From Ischnura elegans (lineage: Eukaryota; Arthropoda; Insecta; Odonata; Coenagrionidae), in contig NC_060251.1 in assembly GCF_921293095.1 (NCBI RefSeq), positions 56,313,585-56,377,584 on the forward strand: 64,000 nucleotides of DNA, read 5' to 3'. The notes beneath the pieces were generated by a model. The model did not search any database. It had not been told where the DNA came from and saw only the letters and a list, made by a program, of their open reading frames with translations. Below are positions 13,101-28,100 of this stretch, in pieces; positions within the stretch are counted from its first letter, which is position 1, and each line of letters begins with the position of its first letter. The translations under genes were made by a program, and so were the position numbers.

Positions 13101-16100
13101 CAAACAATAGAAAAATAATTTCCATATACTGTGCACATGATCAGCTTACATCCCGCTTCACAACACTGATCGTTACCTATATGGTCCATGCATGCGCAGA
13201 CTAAAAATGCCATGTGAACACAAGCCCCAGCAAAAAGGTTTGTAACAAGAGGATTAATAGATAAGAGTAGTATTCTTTGAGTTATGTTTTCGCTTCGATT
13301 TTGTAAAGAGGGGTGCCTGACTGGCAGGATGTCCAACCGCAGAGGTTGTATGACGTGACGTAACGAATGGTAATGAGAAAACGACACAAAGGACGTGTCA
13401 GATGCAACCTAAAGTAACCCTACAGAGTTTGGAAGCATGAGAAGCACCTATATATTAACTTTGGTTGCAATTTGTGCAGCTGTATGGAAACGCATACTTG
13501 ACAGAAAAAAACAGACATCCTCTTTCATAAATACATATATAAATTAGAGGGAGTAGATCGTACACTGGATTGAAGAGGGAAGTACAATAGGGTGGTTTCC
13601 TAATATTTTGTAATAGCCTAAATTGAAAGATTATTACTCCTGGAGTACGTATTTCATGCTTTTAGATTTTTAAATGACAATATCTAATTTTCGCGATTAA
13701 ATGAAAATTGAAAATTTTAAAGCCCACAAAAACCTGATGGATGAGTATGAATGCTGGGAAAAGCCCATGTGATGTCATTCTGGTTCCGGCAGCCGCTGTG
13801 TGAGGCGACCTTGGTGTGAGGCTCTGTGTGCCGCTGTGATGCAGGCTGCTAGCAGGTAGCAGAGTACCCTGCTAGCAGGTAGTGCTTGGCTTAGATAAGG
13901 ATTATTAATACCCTGAAGTTGATGCATAGTTTTCCTGAAGATGCCGGTTGGAATACCGGAGAAACTGTCGCAAAGAAAATCCATACGGTGAAACCCAGAA
14001 GCATGGAGACATCATATTAATACCCTATCAAACTAAGGAAACTTTTCGACCTTAGGGAATTTTAATAGGTGATTATTAAGAAATGTTTCCCTGAGCTCTG
14101 TGCCTCATGCATGCATTGTTAATCTCAGATGATGTAAGACTCCTGACTACTCGTATAGAATCTAGGCCCCTGTGACGTCATGTGGAGTGGTATCGCATGT
14201 GTGCCAATCTGGCCTTTATCAAATGAGGTTAAAATTGACCATTAACATTCATCCATACTGGGACTTCTAAAACCAAATAATTTGTATATTATGAATAAAT
14301 ACACTAATGGTGGGTAACGAATCGCAATCAATGCCTTTCGTTTTCTTTGATGAAGGAAACTACCCTATTCTCCTGATTTTTCCGGTCACTGGGCACCCTG
14401 CTGATGGCATATAAATCGGACTTAGAAGTTCCAGCAAGCACACCTCATCTGACAGAGCCTTCATCATACAAATAATTTGGAAGGGGTGAAACGTTTTCAC
14501 CAAAATTTTATGTGCACGGATCTCCGTGCAGAGCACTCTACCAATAACTATCAAGTTCAAAAAGTATTTTCTGTATTGGCATCTCCAAAACTAATTAGGG
14601 AGATGAAAGAATAACTTTGGATAAAAAATTTATCGAGTAGTTATTATTAATTTTTAACATACCTTGTTCACAAACAGCCAAATTTAATTTTGGAATGGAT
14701 GTGTCAGTCATAGGGTCAGTTGCATCTAGTGTGATATCTTCAGGGAAAGATGCCTTCTCTACTAACAGAGGTTCACAACCAGTGTCCTCAGACTTGTCTC
14801 CTTTTGACCTTTCCTTTCCAAGTTCAACACCCATGTTCCCATGCATAACTCCTTCAAAAGCAGATTCCATGTCTTGCTGTTGCTTCTTCTTAACACAAGC
14901 TGCTCTCTCCTCATCCATATAAATTTCTGGCTGCATGAAAAAAATGAGACAAAAAAATTAAAAGAAAAATTATTTAAGTGATGACCATAATGATTAGAGA
15001 ATCTAACAAAATAATTTTGTTTAATTTTAATGGAAATGAAAGCTTAGTGTTAATGGGGGAGTTGGCCGTTTATTTTTATGGATGGATGCGTACAGCTTAG
15101 AGTTATCAGCTGAATAGAAGCTTGGCTTTCGTAGAAGTTAAAAATTATGCTGAATCTGATACCATTACATATCTTCAATTTTCTACTCTCTTATCACAGA
15201 GCTGACCCAAAATAAGCCGCAGGCAATTGAATGTCTCATATTCAGTGTATGAGGGCCAAGTCCTTAACTTAAGCAACCTAATGAAAAGTATTTTTCTAGG
15301 AGAGTCCAAAAGATCACGCAGGTATTGAACCAAGAACCCATTGATCATCAGCCAAACACTTCACCACCTAGGCTACCACCCTCCTCAACTAAACTCATAA
15401 TTTATGAAATAAAAAGGGTGTAAGCAGCACCACTTGAGTTTGCCGCCAAACGGGGACGTGAGACCAGATGGTCATTTAGATGTCTCATGGTATTTGGACC
15501 TCTATAAGGAGACACTTATGTGAAATGCCAGCGTGGTAGCCATGCTGACATCAGCACCTTGGAGGGAGCTGGTGGTCACGTGGTGGATGGGATGGCGGAT
15601 GATGCTGTAGGCAGCAGTCAGTCGGCGGGATAGACTCGGTGTGTGTTTAAGTCGGAAGGAAGGCATTCGCGACGCAATGTTAAAGAAATCACAATAAATT
15701 CCTTAACTGACTGACTTGTTTCGCCAACTCTTTTGGAGTGCCATCCCAACGATAACCCCGCGCTAACAAGGGTGACATTTTTTATGGCAGTTTACAATTA
15801 AAACTACATAATTTCAAACAATCATTTCCAAAAGTATGAATCCACTCTCACGCTCTATCTACCAGCTCAATGGGGCCAAGTCTATACAAACTCTGTACAG
15901 TTGGCACACAAGATACAAGAAATGTTAACATTGCCAAGAGCCATTGAGGATGTTGTAAGTGGCATGGCTGGTGAACCCACTGCCAAAAAACATGGGTGGA
16001 AGGCCCAATGATATATGGTGAGTGGTGGATCCAGGATAGGGACAAAGGGGGGTTCAAATTCTAGCAGTAGTGGGGGTCAGAAAAAATTACCATTCTATCT

Positions 16101-19100
16101 TGTGCAAATTGGATACCCAAGGGGGGGGCTATAGCCCTTCCCCCCTTGGAATCAGTCCCCACCGCATAGATCCACCACTCTATGGTGATAAATACCTTTG
16201 GAAATGACTGTACATACATATCCATTTCAAGAACCTATACGGTGCCAATGAGTGATTCCTAAATACATAATTTAATCTTTAAATTTTTATATTCATGAAA
16301 TTACGGCCATGACAGTTAACAATTACTTTGAAGCCCAAGATTTAAGTCTGCCCCATATCAACTGCTTTGGGCAAGAGCCAACTTTAACATAATTTCTCAA
16401 ATTTGCAAAATATTATCACGATGAACAATTATTCATATCCAAGAGATATTTTTCTACACACTTTTCTATGCACAGGGCAAGTACAGCTTTATACCCTATC
16501 GGGAGACCTTATACCCTAAGCAGGAAGTAAGGCACACCTGTTCATTATTGAAGATGTGACAATGTACATTATGTAATAAGAAGATTCAAAGTTAGCATGC
16601 CAAAGAAAGAAAGCTTAAATAGATTTTATTGCACTCAGCAGCTAATTGATATCGTCGTATTTTTCAACAAAATTGTCAATATTTTGGCTAACTAATGAAC
16701 TGGTGAAATGCTTACTGGTAATTTTGAAATTTCAGCCACCCTTGCTTTGCAGTCCTGCCTGGCTAGTTCATCAAAATGATTCATAACTCTGCTGAAATCT
16801 CGGCGAATTAGTTCTTTAGCCAGAGCTTTCTTCCCTCTCGTTATCCTTGCTTCTTCCTCAGCCTCCACCCCCACTGTCTGTCTTTCAGCCTCTTCCTTTG
16901 ATTCTCTTTCTGCTGCTTCACGAGCATTAGTCTGAAAGTAATTAAAAGATTTAATGTCAATGGAGATGACGGAATGAAGTACAAAATTTAAATGATCATT
17001 CATGTGCCATCTCATTTCATTCTAGAAAGCTTCTCTAATCCACTTTTAACATGCCCAAATTTAACGGTGCCCTAAAAACACATAAGATTGGCTGGTCGGT
17101 CACAAAACCAAACTTAGTACAAGTGAGAAGCCTAACATGTATTGAATGTGCTCCAAGAGAAGAAATGTAAGCACATAGATATTGGAAAAATGCAATTAGA
17201 ATTTCAAGACGTCAATGATGATACATAATCTTCACACACTGGAAGTTCTGCTTCTTGTATTCTTTGTAAAGTTTAATGTGTGCTTGGATTGAAATTACAC
17301 GCACAAGTTACTGAAATTTTACAAATATTTCTTTACTTAGGACATTTTAAAGTAGCAATTTTGTTTTTGAGACATTTTCCCATAATGCCAAACAGAATTC
17401 TAGGATCTTTTTATTTTTGCATGAATAAATGACTGCACATCTTGTCAAAACCAATTGGTACAGTACCATGCAGACTTAGATTAGGCCAAGTTAACATTAT
17501 GTCTGTCATATTTATTATTAAATACCAACATTTGTTATTTCTGAATACCGAGTATGCTAAGATTATAGAAGTAACTTTGAATTACAGTAGGCCAATTTAT
17601 TTTTAGGGCATTATGTATATTCATTACTTCAACATTTCACTCTGCACTTCATCTTGTATTTGAAGTCATGACTAAATTGTATATATTTTGTATTCTATGA
17701 CTAGACACATAATGTCCAATAACAAATAATTTAACATAAACGATTTATGTTTTTTCTTGTGAGTAAACACATAATGTCCCTCTTCTGCCATGTCCATAGA
17801 CATATGTATCATGTCCTTGGGCATATGAATCATGTTCGTAGACGACACAAAAGTAAAAGCAAACAATAAATAGTGTAAATATTACCAATGATCTCTTCCA
17901 CTGATGTCATTGTATGAATCAAAAGCTGTAATTACACAAATTTGATTAATACACATATAAAAAAAAATTAACACAATCCCTGCCGTGGATTTTTAGACAA
18001 ATTCACCCATTGCACCAAAAGTCTATACTTTTCTTTTTGCTTTAATACTTGGATCCTTTCCATTTGAGTTTTGGTGTGTATGCGGCTATGAGTGCAGTGT
18101 CAGTCACGTCATATATCGGCACTGAAGTAGCAGTGACCGATGGTGTGCTAAGAGAGGCCAAAAAAGTGACACACTTCGGTCATTACGGCTGAAATGGCAT
18201 GAAGAAGAACACGTTTCAGTCATTATGACCAAAGGTAAGGAGGACCTCATCATGAGGCCTCGCCAAGGGTCCCCAGACCACCCCTGATGGTGCCCATAAT
18301 AAAAAAGGAAATTATGATGCCGCACCCTGTACAATAGACAGATGGTGACCTATTATACTGGAAGTTAGTCACTAAATGTAAGTATCAACCATACTCATGA
18401 GTTTTCCTGCATGATGCCTACCATCCTAAGGGGAATCCATACCAGGTCTCGTTTTATGCAGCTGTTGTATCTAAGAACCACGTATCCATGGCTGCATGAT
18501 GATCGACAGTGAAAACTGTCAGGCAACCAATGGCATGATCACTCTGCATCAACACGGAACTGTGCTATGCAGCAGTTGCTTCCCAGAAAATTTGTGTGCA
18601 ACACTGACTGCTCAGCCTGTTGTCTGAGAATGTGGTTTACTATTCCACGAAACCATTTTCTATATTCTTGCAAATAACTTTCTCAGATTTTTATTTACTC
18701 CTGTACCACCAAAAACAGCACCCTAGACCTTTTTATATCGGGGTTTTTAACTTAACAATTAAACGTACACTAATATCCATGTCTTGGATAGAGAAACCTA
18801 CCCAGGAGGGACTCGAACCCATGACCTCTTGCATGGCAGGCAAGGACTTAACCCTGCCACCACTGAGGTTGGCAAAGCAACAGATCGAGCACCTTGCAGT
18901 AGGGTGTCCCAAAAAAACCGAAAGTTTGAAAGTTGAGGGGGCATTTCCATTTTCCTATGCGAATGCATGAAAAAACATCCCATAGAAATTTTCAGCTCAA
19001 TCGGACAATATTTGACCCTGCCGAAACGCATTCAAAGTTTGAATTTTTGAGTTTTCCAGATTTCATGCAATGTTGCCTAGCTCTAAGGGTCTTGGGGGAT

Positions 19101-22100
19101 TTAAAATTAGAAACCTCTGTAAGAAAATGCTCTCTTATTATTATACTGTGATAATGCGGATACAAATGCACTGTGAACAACAAGCAATATGAAAAACTAG
19201 AGTTTTTTGCCACTTTTTTCATGCATTTTCCTATGCCGCTTAACAACTAGTAACAGATGTTGCCTCGGAGCCTCATCATCTGTCAATTTTTTCTTGACTA
19301 GAAAATATTTTATTAATTGAACTCCTCTCTCTGCAGTATCATTAACAACCTTAAGGTGCTGAACTATAGATAGGCCCTTCTGATAGTCTACGTCACTTTT
19401 CCATGTGCACGGATCTCGCAGCACAAATGCCGGCGAAATACCAATAATTTTGAAAAACTTCACAGAATTTTTCGAAGCGAAGTCAGCGAGAGTCAGCTCA
19501 CTAATAGGTCGATTAGGCGGAAGAGTAGCCCGAGGTGCGTCATCGTCAGACCCCTCATTGTCTCTGATTGCTTCCGCAATGTCTCTTTTCTCGTCGTCAG
19601 AAACCATTTCATCAAAGAGGGCCATACAATTCAAGTTTTCGAAAGTTTTAACCATAGATGGTTACAAAACTTGGCCAAAGCTGCTGCGTAGTGAGGGTCT
19701 TTCTTCCGACCAAGGACTTTAAGTAGCTCAAGATCCATTCTCGGAGCGCTCACTGCCACAGGACAGGTGTACCAATGTTTCATAAATGCAATTGCAATGA
19801 AGCAACACAATTTGAATAAATTGTCACTGTCATGTGTCGACAAACGCAATTGCTTGCCAAAAATCCACGTTTTAAAAGCGTAGAGCTCCTTATTCATCCA
19901 CCGTGATTTGTCAGTTGGGCCTGGGGGGGCCGAACCACATACTTCTCTTTCTTGGGAACCACACTATACACAACTCCAAAAATTCTTTGTAGTCGTCTCG
20001 AGGATGGTGGTTCTAAAATAATATGGGGCATAATTTTAAATACTAATCCTGAGGATGGAGTTTAAATCACCCTGAACATCCTGACATTTACCATTTACGA
20101 ACCTGCAGCTGAAGAATACAAAATTTGATAATGTCATCTACATTTGAAATATCCTTCAAACAGCCTCTTGTCGTCTTCATTGCTCGGAAGTAATTTCCCA
20201 TCCCAGTGCACTGCTAAAGGAACTTGAGGGTGAAAGTCTTGCTTGATAAGCCTTAGTGTCTCGGACCTTTTATTCACTCTCATTATATGTAGATGAGATT
20301 TGGAAAATACTAAATGGATTTCATCCCCTTTAAAACCCAATGCAGATGCTGTCGCATTGGCGACAGCCTGGACTATCATAGACCCAGCGGCAGAGGACGT
20401 CTTGAGTCCGATCTAGGAAAGCAGTCACAAGGATGTCGGACATTATACTTACTCTACGGCACTTTCCGGACCTTGTCCGCATTTCAAATTCTGTAAAAGT
20501 AACAAAATGTTATTTCTCCCTTTCTTCCGCCATGTTGGTCACCCTTCCCGCACCCGGAAAAAATTACTTTCTTCCGAATCCAACGAGCTCGTCGTACTCT
20601 CCGCAGACATCTGTCGAACGAGGTCCACTTTCTCATCCAATATTTCCTTTTCTTTCTCATGCCGTTTTTTCCTTTAAAAATCCTCTTCTTGAAGTTTCTT
20701 ACGGTTTTCTAAACACTTACACCACTTTATATCAATACCCGCCATATATCCTTTTCAATCAGTTTTCATAGATATGTAAAACAACTTGTCCTCCTCCACA
20801 GTAATGTTTGAAAGGGCGTCTTTGCAGCCGATGTCAAACAGACGGTCGAGCACTTTGCTGAATTCCTCTCTTGCGGACACTGACTTCTCACTAGTTTTAT
20901 TTTTGTCTTTCCCAAGGGCATGGTAGTTCTCGTAAGCTGTCAGGAGCTTCTTAATGGCTGCTCGAGCCTCCTGCGTAGGAATATTAGACTTTCCCCACAC
21001 AGCAAGTAACTCTTTGATTGCAATCCTTGCTGCATCTGCCGCTGACATCGATCCTGGAGAACAGTGTAGGTTGTAAAAGAAAACTTTGAGAACTTCACGC
21101 AGCATAGGGAGTTTACCATTGCCGGGCAAATGTTTGGACTCATTACCCACCAACCACGCACTTGTCGCACTTCGCATAACCAGCGTACTCTTCGATTTCA
21201 CGTTCATTCTGGCCACCGCCGCAACAGCCTCGACCACGAAACACACGACAATACCTCACGTTCTCAGTTAGTGCACAACACTAAACTCCACGAGTGGCTG
21301 ATAGACTAAGCCGGGATACTTTTAACATAAACAGAGCGATGTTGCAAAAGCGCATAACTCGAATCTCAACACGACACGGCGGGGCAATATGCACTCGGCT
21401 GGCGCCTGGCGGCCGCAACGGCGAGCGGGACTTGTAAACACACCAAGTTGTGGCTATGAAGCTCATTTTGACTCAAGTGTTGCTGTCAACGCCTATAGAG
21501 CTAGAGGAGATGGTTTGAACTTAAAATTGGTTGTTTTTTAACACTTGAGCCTCCTGCAGGGTAGGCAACATTGCATGAAATCTGGAAAACTCAAAAATTC
21601 AAACTTTGAATGCGTTTCGGCAGGGTCAAATATTGTCCGATTGAGCTGAAAATTTTTGTGGGATGTTTTTTCATGCATTCGCATAGGAAAATGGAAATGC
21701 CCCCTCAACTTTCAAACTTTTGGTTTTTTTGGGACACCCTAACCTTGCAGCCATAAATAAGTGACTCATGAAAACCAGTGGTTTACAATCAAAAGAAATC
21801 CATTCTTATCCAATAAAAGTTCAAGGATATGAAAATGTCATGCATATAGTGTGATATTTTTTGTCTTACTTGAGAAAGTATAGATGTCTTCTCCACCCTC
21901 ACAGAAGGATGCTGCCTCTGTGTGAGTGAACATGGGTTATGATGGTCGTACACCTCCACGAGATGGGGAAGGGTTTCAGTCGCAGGTAACGTTTTTCTTG
22001 AAGACGTCTCTGGCAGCTTAATGCCTTGCCTCTCAGTGGCGGATACAGGCAATCTTAATTCAGGAACAACTGGCGTTCTTTGGCTTTCAACATGATCTTC

Positions 22101-25100
22101 GCTCTCTTCCCTTCCAGTGCATACTGGCGGCGTTTCGGGGTCATTTACAAAGCCTCTAACATTTTCTCCAGCTTTACTGTGGTTCTGTTCTGGATTCCTA
22201 TAATTACAATGACGAATTTCAAAGAATTACTTGAAATCAGAAGAAAATACTAATTTCATGCATTTAGGGTCATTAATCCATTGTAAAAAGTAGTCAAAAG
22301 CTGATGAAAATATCACTTCTTTAACATTTACATCATAAAATAATCCTAATCTCATCAGCCTACATTGTAAATATACGCAAATATACGCAGAGATGATAAT
22401 CAACTACTCGGGTCACTCTTACACCTGCATTAGAAACAAGGATAGAATACTCATGAGAGGACACCATAAATAGCAATATAAAATATAATAATAGCAATTA
22501 AAACTTCCCTCAAATTACCACATTTTCCAGAGTGCTACCCAGTCCTAAACAAAGGCAATTATCTCCTCCATGAGTAATTAGAACTCATACAGAGCAGAAA
22601 TTAATGACCACAGAAATAGCTGTCAAGTCATTTTAATGATGTACCTAACATGATGCACAAAGGTTAAGAAAAGACTTGGGGGATACTACTTTATCTACGC
22701 ATGCAACTTCCCTTGATTAATGAGGTTCCATTAACAATCTATATTTTAGTAAACTTCAGGTACATTAACATTTGAGTAAAAAATCAGTGATGACATTATA
22801 TTTAAAAAGTTAGAGAGCAGGATCCTTATGAGTAAAATAGGCAAAAGGTCACTAATGCATCAATAACCTCATTCAACCCCTTAAGAAATAGCTCTAATAA
22901 CTCATAAATAATGAAATAAATCATTAGATTTGCGTAAAAAATATCTATTACACAAGAAGTACTTAAATGGCAGATATACAGCTCCAGAATCATAAGATTT
23001 GACACTGAATTGTCATACCTGATTTATGAATAGCTAAGGATGAATTAATTACTTAAACAGCAGGAATGACAGTTGAAGAAATTTGCACTACAAAATGTCA
23101 ATTAGAAGTAAATTAACAGTAAAACGGATAATGAAATAGACTTTACAATAACAAAAAATAATTTCAGTTTAAGTAGTTCAAGAGCGAAACAGGCTAGGGT
23201 GGTAACATAACAACCATCTTTGTAACTAGGCTGCAACAACTCAGGATTTTTTAAATTTACACCCGACTTTAAAATATTAATCAGTGCAATTAGGTAACAT
23301 TTTCTACAATTCACAGAGTTAAAAGATAAAGATTAGCTTAACAAGTCAAAACATAGAGGCAATCGGAAAAATTAGTTAACCTCAGAGATGGGTCAATTCA
23401 GCCCTTCAGCGGTTCTTGAGCTTAAGAGCAGAATCGGAACTGAATTTTTAAAAATCAATGAAAATATATTATCACAAAACCCAGTTATAAAACTTTTCCA
23501 AAGCACCATTAATATTAAATACTTTAATTATAAAGATTTGAATGAAAATATCACTTGTGAGATAACTTGATGCATTATCTTGGGTAATTTTCAAAATGAA
23601 GTCTTCTAAAGACCTTCAGAAAAAGATGGGACAGTTAAAGTGGCCAAATCATGAGGATGATGGCCTGATGAAGACCACCATGGTCAAACGGAAGGTAAAA
23701 ACAGCAAAGAAAAATCCCAAGTGAATTAGATAGGACAAGATAATGGGGATATAAAAGAAAAGAAATACGTTAGTATGAAAAGGTTGGCAGATAGAAGAGT
23801 AGAGTAGAGAGCTACAATAAAACCAATCTTTGGATTGAATACTTACGATGGATGTTCATGAGACTCTACATATTATCAACATTTTTTTTAAGATCAAGCA
23901 ATGATAATGAGATACTTGATTAAGAATCAGAACCAAGAACTGATGCAAGGAACAAAACCTGAATTGGAACACGCCATTCTCTTCATTCAAGTATTCAGAA
24001 GTAAATGGATACATAATTCTATGGCAGCTAGGGATCAAAATTCTTAAGACAGTACTGCATTAATTATATAAACAATATTAACATGGTATTTGAAGGAGGC
24101 GACCAACAGCTGAGGTATTTGTGCCATGAGGGAAGGGTAGGAAGGGAGGAGAGAAACTCGGCATCGGCATTAGCCTGCTCTTAACGAAATGTGCCAAGGG
24201 GACCACGGCTTAACGTCCCATCTGATGGACAGAGTGTTGCGCTTGAAATGTCCTCCACACAACATTCAAGCAAGAATCGGGCAATCTTTAAAACTCTCTG
24301 CCATCACCGGGATTTGAACCCGAGCCCACGGGGTGGGAAGCTAACACTCTAGTAACCACACCAACCCGATCCCCACGCTATATTAATAACAACACAGTAA
24401 TTTGTACCTTTTGCTCTTGATATTAGGGAGAGCTGAAACCATTGTAGCACGTATGCTTTCCAAGGTTTTGGCTTTTTCTCGCTGAGATAAAGCTTTATCC
24501 CTTTCCTGACGTGAAGCCACTATGTTTGATTTCAATTGGGCAACAGCTTTTCTTCCACGTTGCTGTGCAGCTTCTTCATTTTTCTTCATCTGTTCTTGGA
24601 TTTCCTCCTCAGGATCTGGCTAAGAAATATTCAAATACTCATGAATACTGTTTACAAAACTGCAACACTATTTTCAAAAATCAAATTTTTAGCATGCTCC
24701 AAACCAGTGGTGAGTTATCAGATTTAGTGTGTGAAGTGCAGCTACACTTACATTACCAGAGTATGTAACCCCTTACCCTCAGCTGAGATAGTCTCGGGCT
24801 ACGAGCCTCCTAATTTTAATACAAAACATAAAAACTGTGACCCAAGTCTTTTAAAATATGTCTAACATTTACACTAGTATTCCCGTAGCATTGATTTCAG
24901 AATGAAAAGAATCATTACATACTTCAGTTCCCTTTTCTTTCAAGAATCAATTATACTAATCCAAAAATATAACGAGTATCTCACGTGAACATCTTCTAAG
25001 TTTTCAATGACTTGGCTTTAATAGTTATAGAGCTGCATAATATCAATGAAAGATAAAATTTAGGGCAAGGGTCATTCCATGTCACGTGGTCTAGGGCTCC

Positions 25101-28100
25101 CCGCGCGACCATCACCGATTTTGATGAAATTTTGTATGAACAGTCCCACATGTCCCAAACAAATGCTGGTAAAGTTTTAGGCTCGGCGGTGCAATATTTG
25201 CGGAGATACAGGAGTTTGATTGACCCCATACCTCGACTTCCTACAGTATGACTGTGAAATTTTCGCAATTTTAAATATCATTATCTCCGCTATTATTTTT
25301 TCAAAAGAAACGAAACTCGGCTACTTAGGACAACTTTTGGTGCTCTATTCAACGCAACAATTTAAAAATTTTAGTTAATCATTAGGACTGAACAAATTTC
25401 TCACAAAATTTGACGAAAAATGTTTTTTGAGAAAAAAATTAAAATGTTGACACTGTACAGTTCCGACAATATTCAAGCGATGAAGATGAAACTTGGTGCA
25501 CGATATCTATACATAACATAGTTTTTAAAGCAAAAATTGGAAGCCTATAGGTCATTGCATAATTTAATAAATTAAGTGTAAAGTTGCAGGTTTTTGTAAA
25601 TTGGTCAAAAATAGGGTACCTTAAATCAACTGTTACAAAAATAGACCCTCTAGAAATGCTTTGAAACTAATCTAATTAGAAAGAGCATTTTTTAAAGTCT
25701 CTAAAACAGTGGGTCTGGTTTTTCATCGCGGGCAAATAAGACTAGAAAAATTTAGGCAAAGTTGACGGCGTTGCCATGGCAACATCTAATTTAAATTTTC
25801 AACATGATTGTCTTTCCCGTTCATTCAGATGAAGTTATTGATATTGTGCTATGTTACAGCGATGCCAAAAGTGCCCTGGTGAAGAAGCGCTGATAGCGTA
25901 CTTGGAAGAAATATTCAAGGACAGGGACTACGAAGAATCGATCAAATTTAAACAGTGGGTCCACACCGACTGTGAAACGCTAGAAACAAGCATTCTACCT
26001 TTGGACAGCTTCATCGAAAAACTTGTAAGCAAGATTTGGAAACTAACAAGTCACCACTTCGTTTCAAAGCATCAAAGCGAATATTTGAAGTCGTTGAAAG
26101 CAGATTTAAAGAAAACAGACGTGATCGTTTTAATGGATTTTGCAGAGAATTATTCATTCATTGTCCAGGATGCTGCCCAAGGCTTTCACTGGGAGAATTC
26201 ACAAGCAACATTACATCCATTTGTTGCTTATTATTTTGGTGAAGCAGACACGCTGCAAATTATCAGCTGTTGTATTATTTCTGATTGTATGCAACATGAT
26301 ACGGTATCTGTACACGTGTTTATCGAAAAATTTATCGAGTTTTTGACTTCTAAAACGAACGTTACAAAATATACTACTTCAGTGATGGCTCTGCAGCACA
26401 GTACAAAAATTATAAAAATTTTGTCAATTTGTGCAACCACAAAAATGATTTTGAAATTAAAGCTGAATGGAACTTTTTTGGCACGAGCCATGGAAAGTCG
26501 CCGTGCGACGGCGTTGGTGGTACGACTAAGCGACTGGCCGCCCGAGCAAGCTTGCAAAGACCATTAGAAGATCAAATATTGACGCCGACAGACCTATTTA
26601 ATTTTTGTCAGCAGCATATCAACGGAATCAAATATATATATGTTTCAAAAGAAGAGGTCGAAAAAAGCAAGAAATTTCAAGAAGACAGATGGCAAGGAAG
26701 CAGCACAATTGCTGGTACAAGAGATCATCACCAGTTTGTACCAGTTGACTCGAAGTCGATTTGTGTCAGCAAAGTTTCAAATGACACAATCAATTTTGTC
26801 GCGAAAATTTCTGATACCGCCACTTTGCATTTAAAATTGTCTGAACTAGTTCCCGGATGTTATGTTGCATGTATGTATGACAAGAAATGGTGGGTCGGCA
26901 ATGTTGTTGAAGTCTCTATCAAACAAAACGACGCATTGATCAAATTTATGCATCCTCAAGGTCCTGCTCATTCGTTTTTTTGGCCTGAAAGGCAAGACGT
27001 TTGCTGGGTTCCAGAACAACACCTCATTACTCTGCTTCCTGCACCTTCAGTAACATCATCTGGTCGACAATACAAATTCCCAGAAATAATGTTAAAGAAA
27101 GTCAACCGTGAATGCAATAGAACATGAAGAAGATTGTTATAAAATCGAACTGTATAGACTTCGGCTTGGGAACCCTAAAAGATGCCCACTTTAGGCTTGG
27201 GAACCTAGGAAAAGCTGCCCAATTATATACGGCTTGGGAACCGGAAAGATACCCACACAAGGCTTTGGAACCTATATGAAAAAACCAACCACCTACAGGC
27301 TTGGGATCCTGAACAAAGAAACCCACCCGTGGCTGGTATTGTACGGCTATCGGGCGTGGCCCCTTGGCGATGGGGTTGCTAGATCAGCCATCTGAACTGG
27401 TAGTGACAAAGTCACCATGGACCAACACAATAAAATAAGTCATAATAAAGCCGACGTAAACCTGTAAAAACGAATAAGGATAATAAAAAACACAAATTGC
27501 AGGTTTAAAAAATAAGACGTTGCCATGGCAACGCCATCAACTTTGTCTCAATTTTTCCAGTCTTATTTGTCCGCGATGAAAAACCAGACCCAGTGTTTTA
27601 GGGACTTTAAAACATGCTCTTTCTAATTAGATTAGTTTCAAAGCGTTTCTAGAGGGTCTATTTTTGTAACAGTGGATTTAAGGTACCCTATTTTTGACCA
27701 ATTTACAAAAACCGGCAACTTTACACTTAATTTATTAAATTATGCAAAGACCTATAGGCTTAAAAGTTTTGCTTTAAAAACTATGTTATGTAAAGATATC
27801 GTGCACCAAGTTTCATCTTCATGGCTTGAATATTGTCGGAACTGTACAGTGTCAACATTTTAATTTTTTTCTCAAAAAACATTTTTCGTCAAATTTTGTG
27901 AGAAATTTGTTCAGTCCTAATGATTAACTAAAATTTTTAAATTGTTGCGTTGAATAGAGCACCAAAAGTTGTCCTAAGTAGCCGAGTTTCGTTTCTTTTG
28001 AAAAAATAATAGCGGAGATAATGATATTTAAAATTGCGAAAATTTCACAGTCATACTGTAGGAAGTCGAGGTATGGGATCAATCAGACAGTCGTATCTCA

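Noticed and set aside
18900-21741. Assignment of the 2.84-kb element to hAT
   Set aside because: TAGGG ends fit hAT loosely, but the clean duplication is 9 bp rather than 8 and the TIRs are 180 bp, so the superfamily is left open.
24300-24372. Functional tRNA gene
   Set aside because: Only the B-box arm is convincing, and it continues into a SINE body.
25851-27127. Host gene in the 26-kb region
   Set aside because: It lies wholly between long terminal inverted repeats with a target duplication, so it belongs to a transposon.
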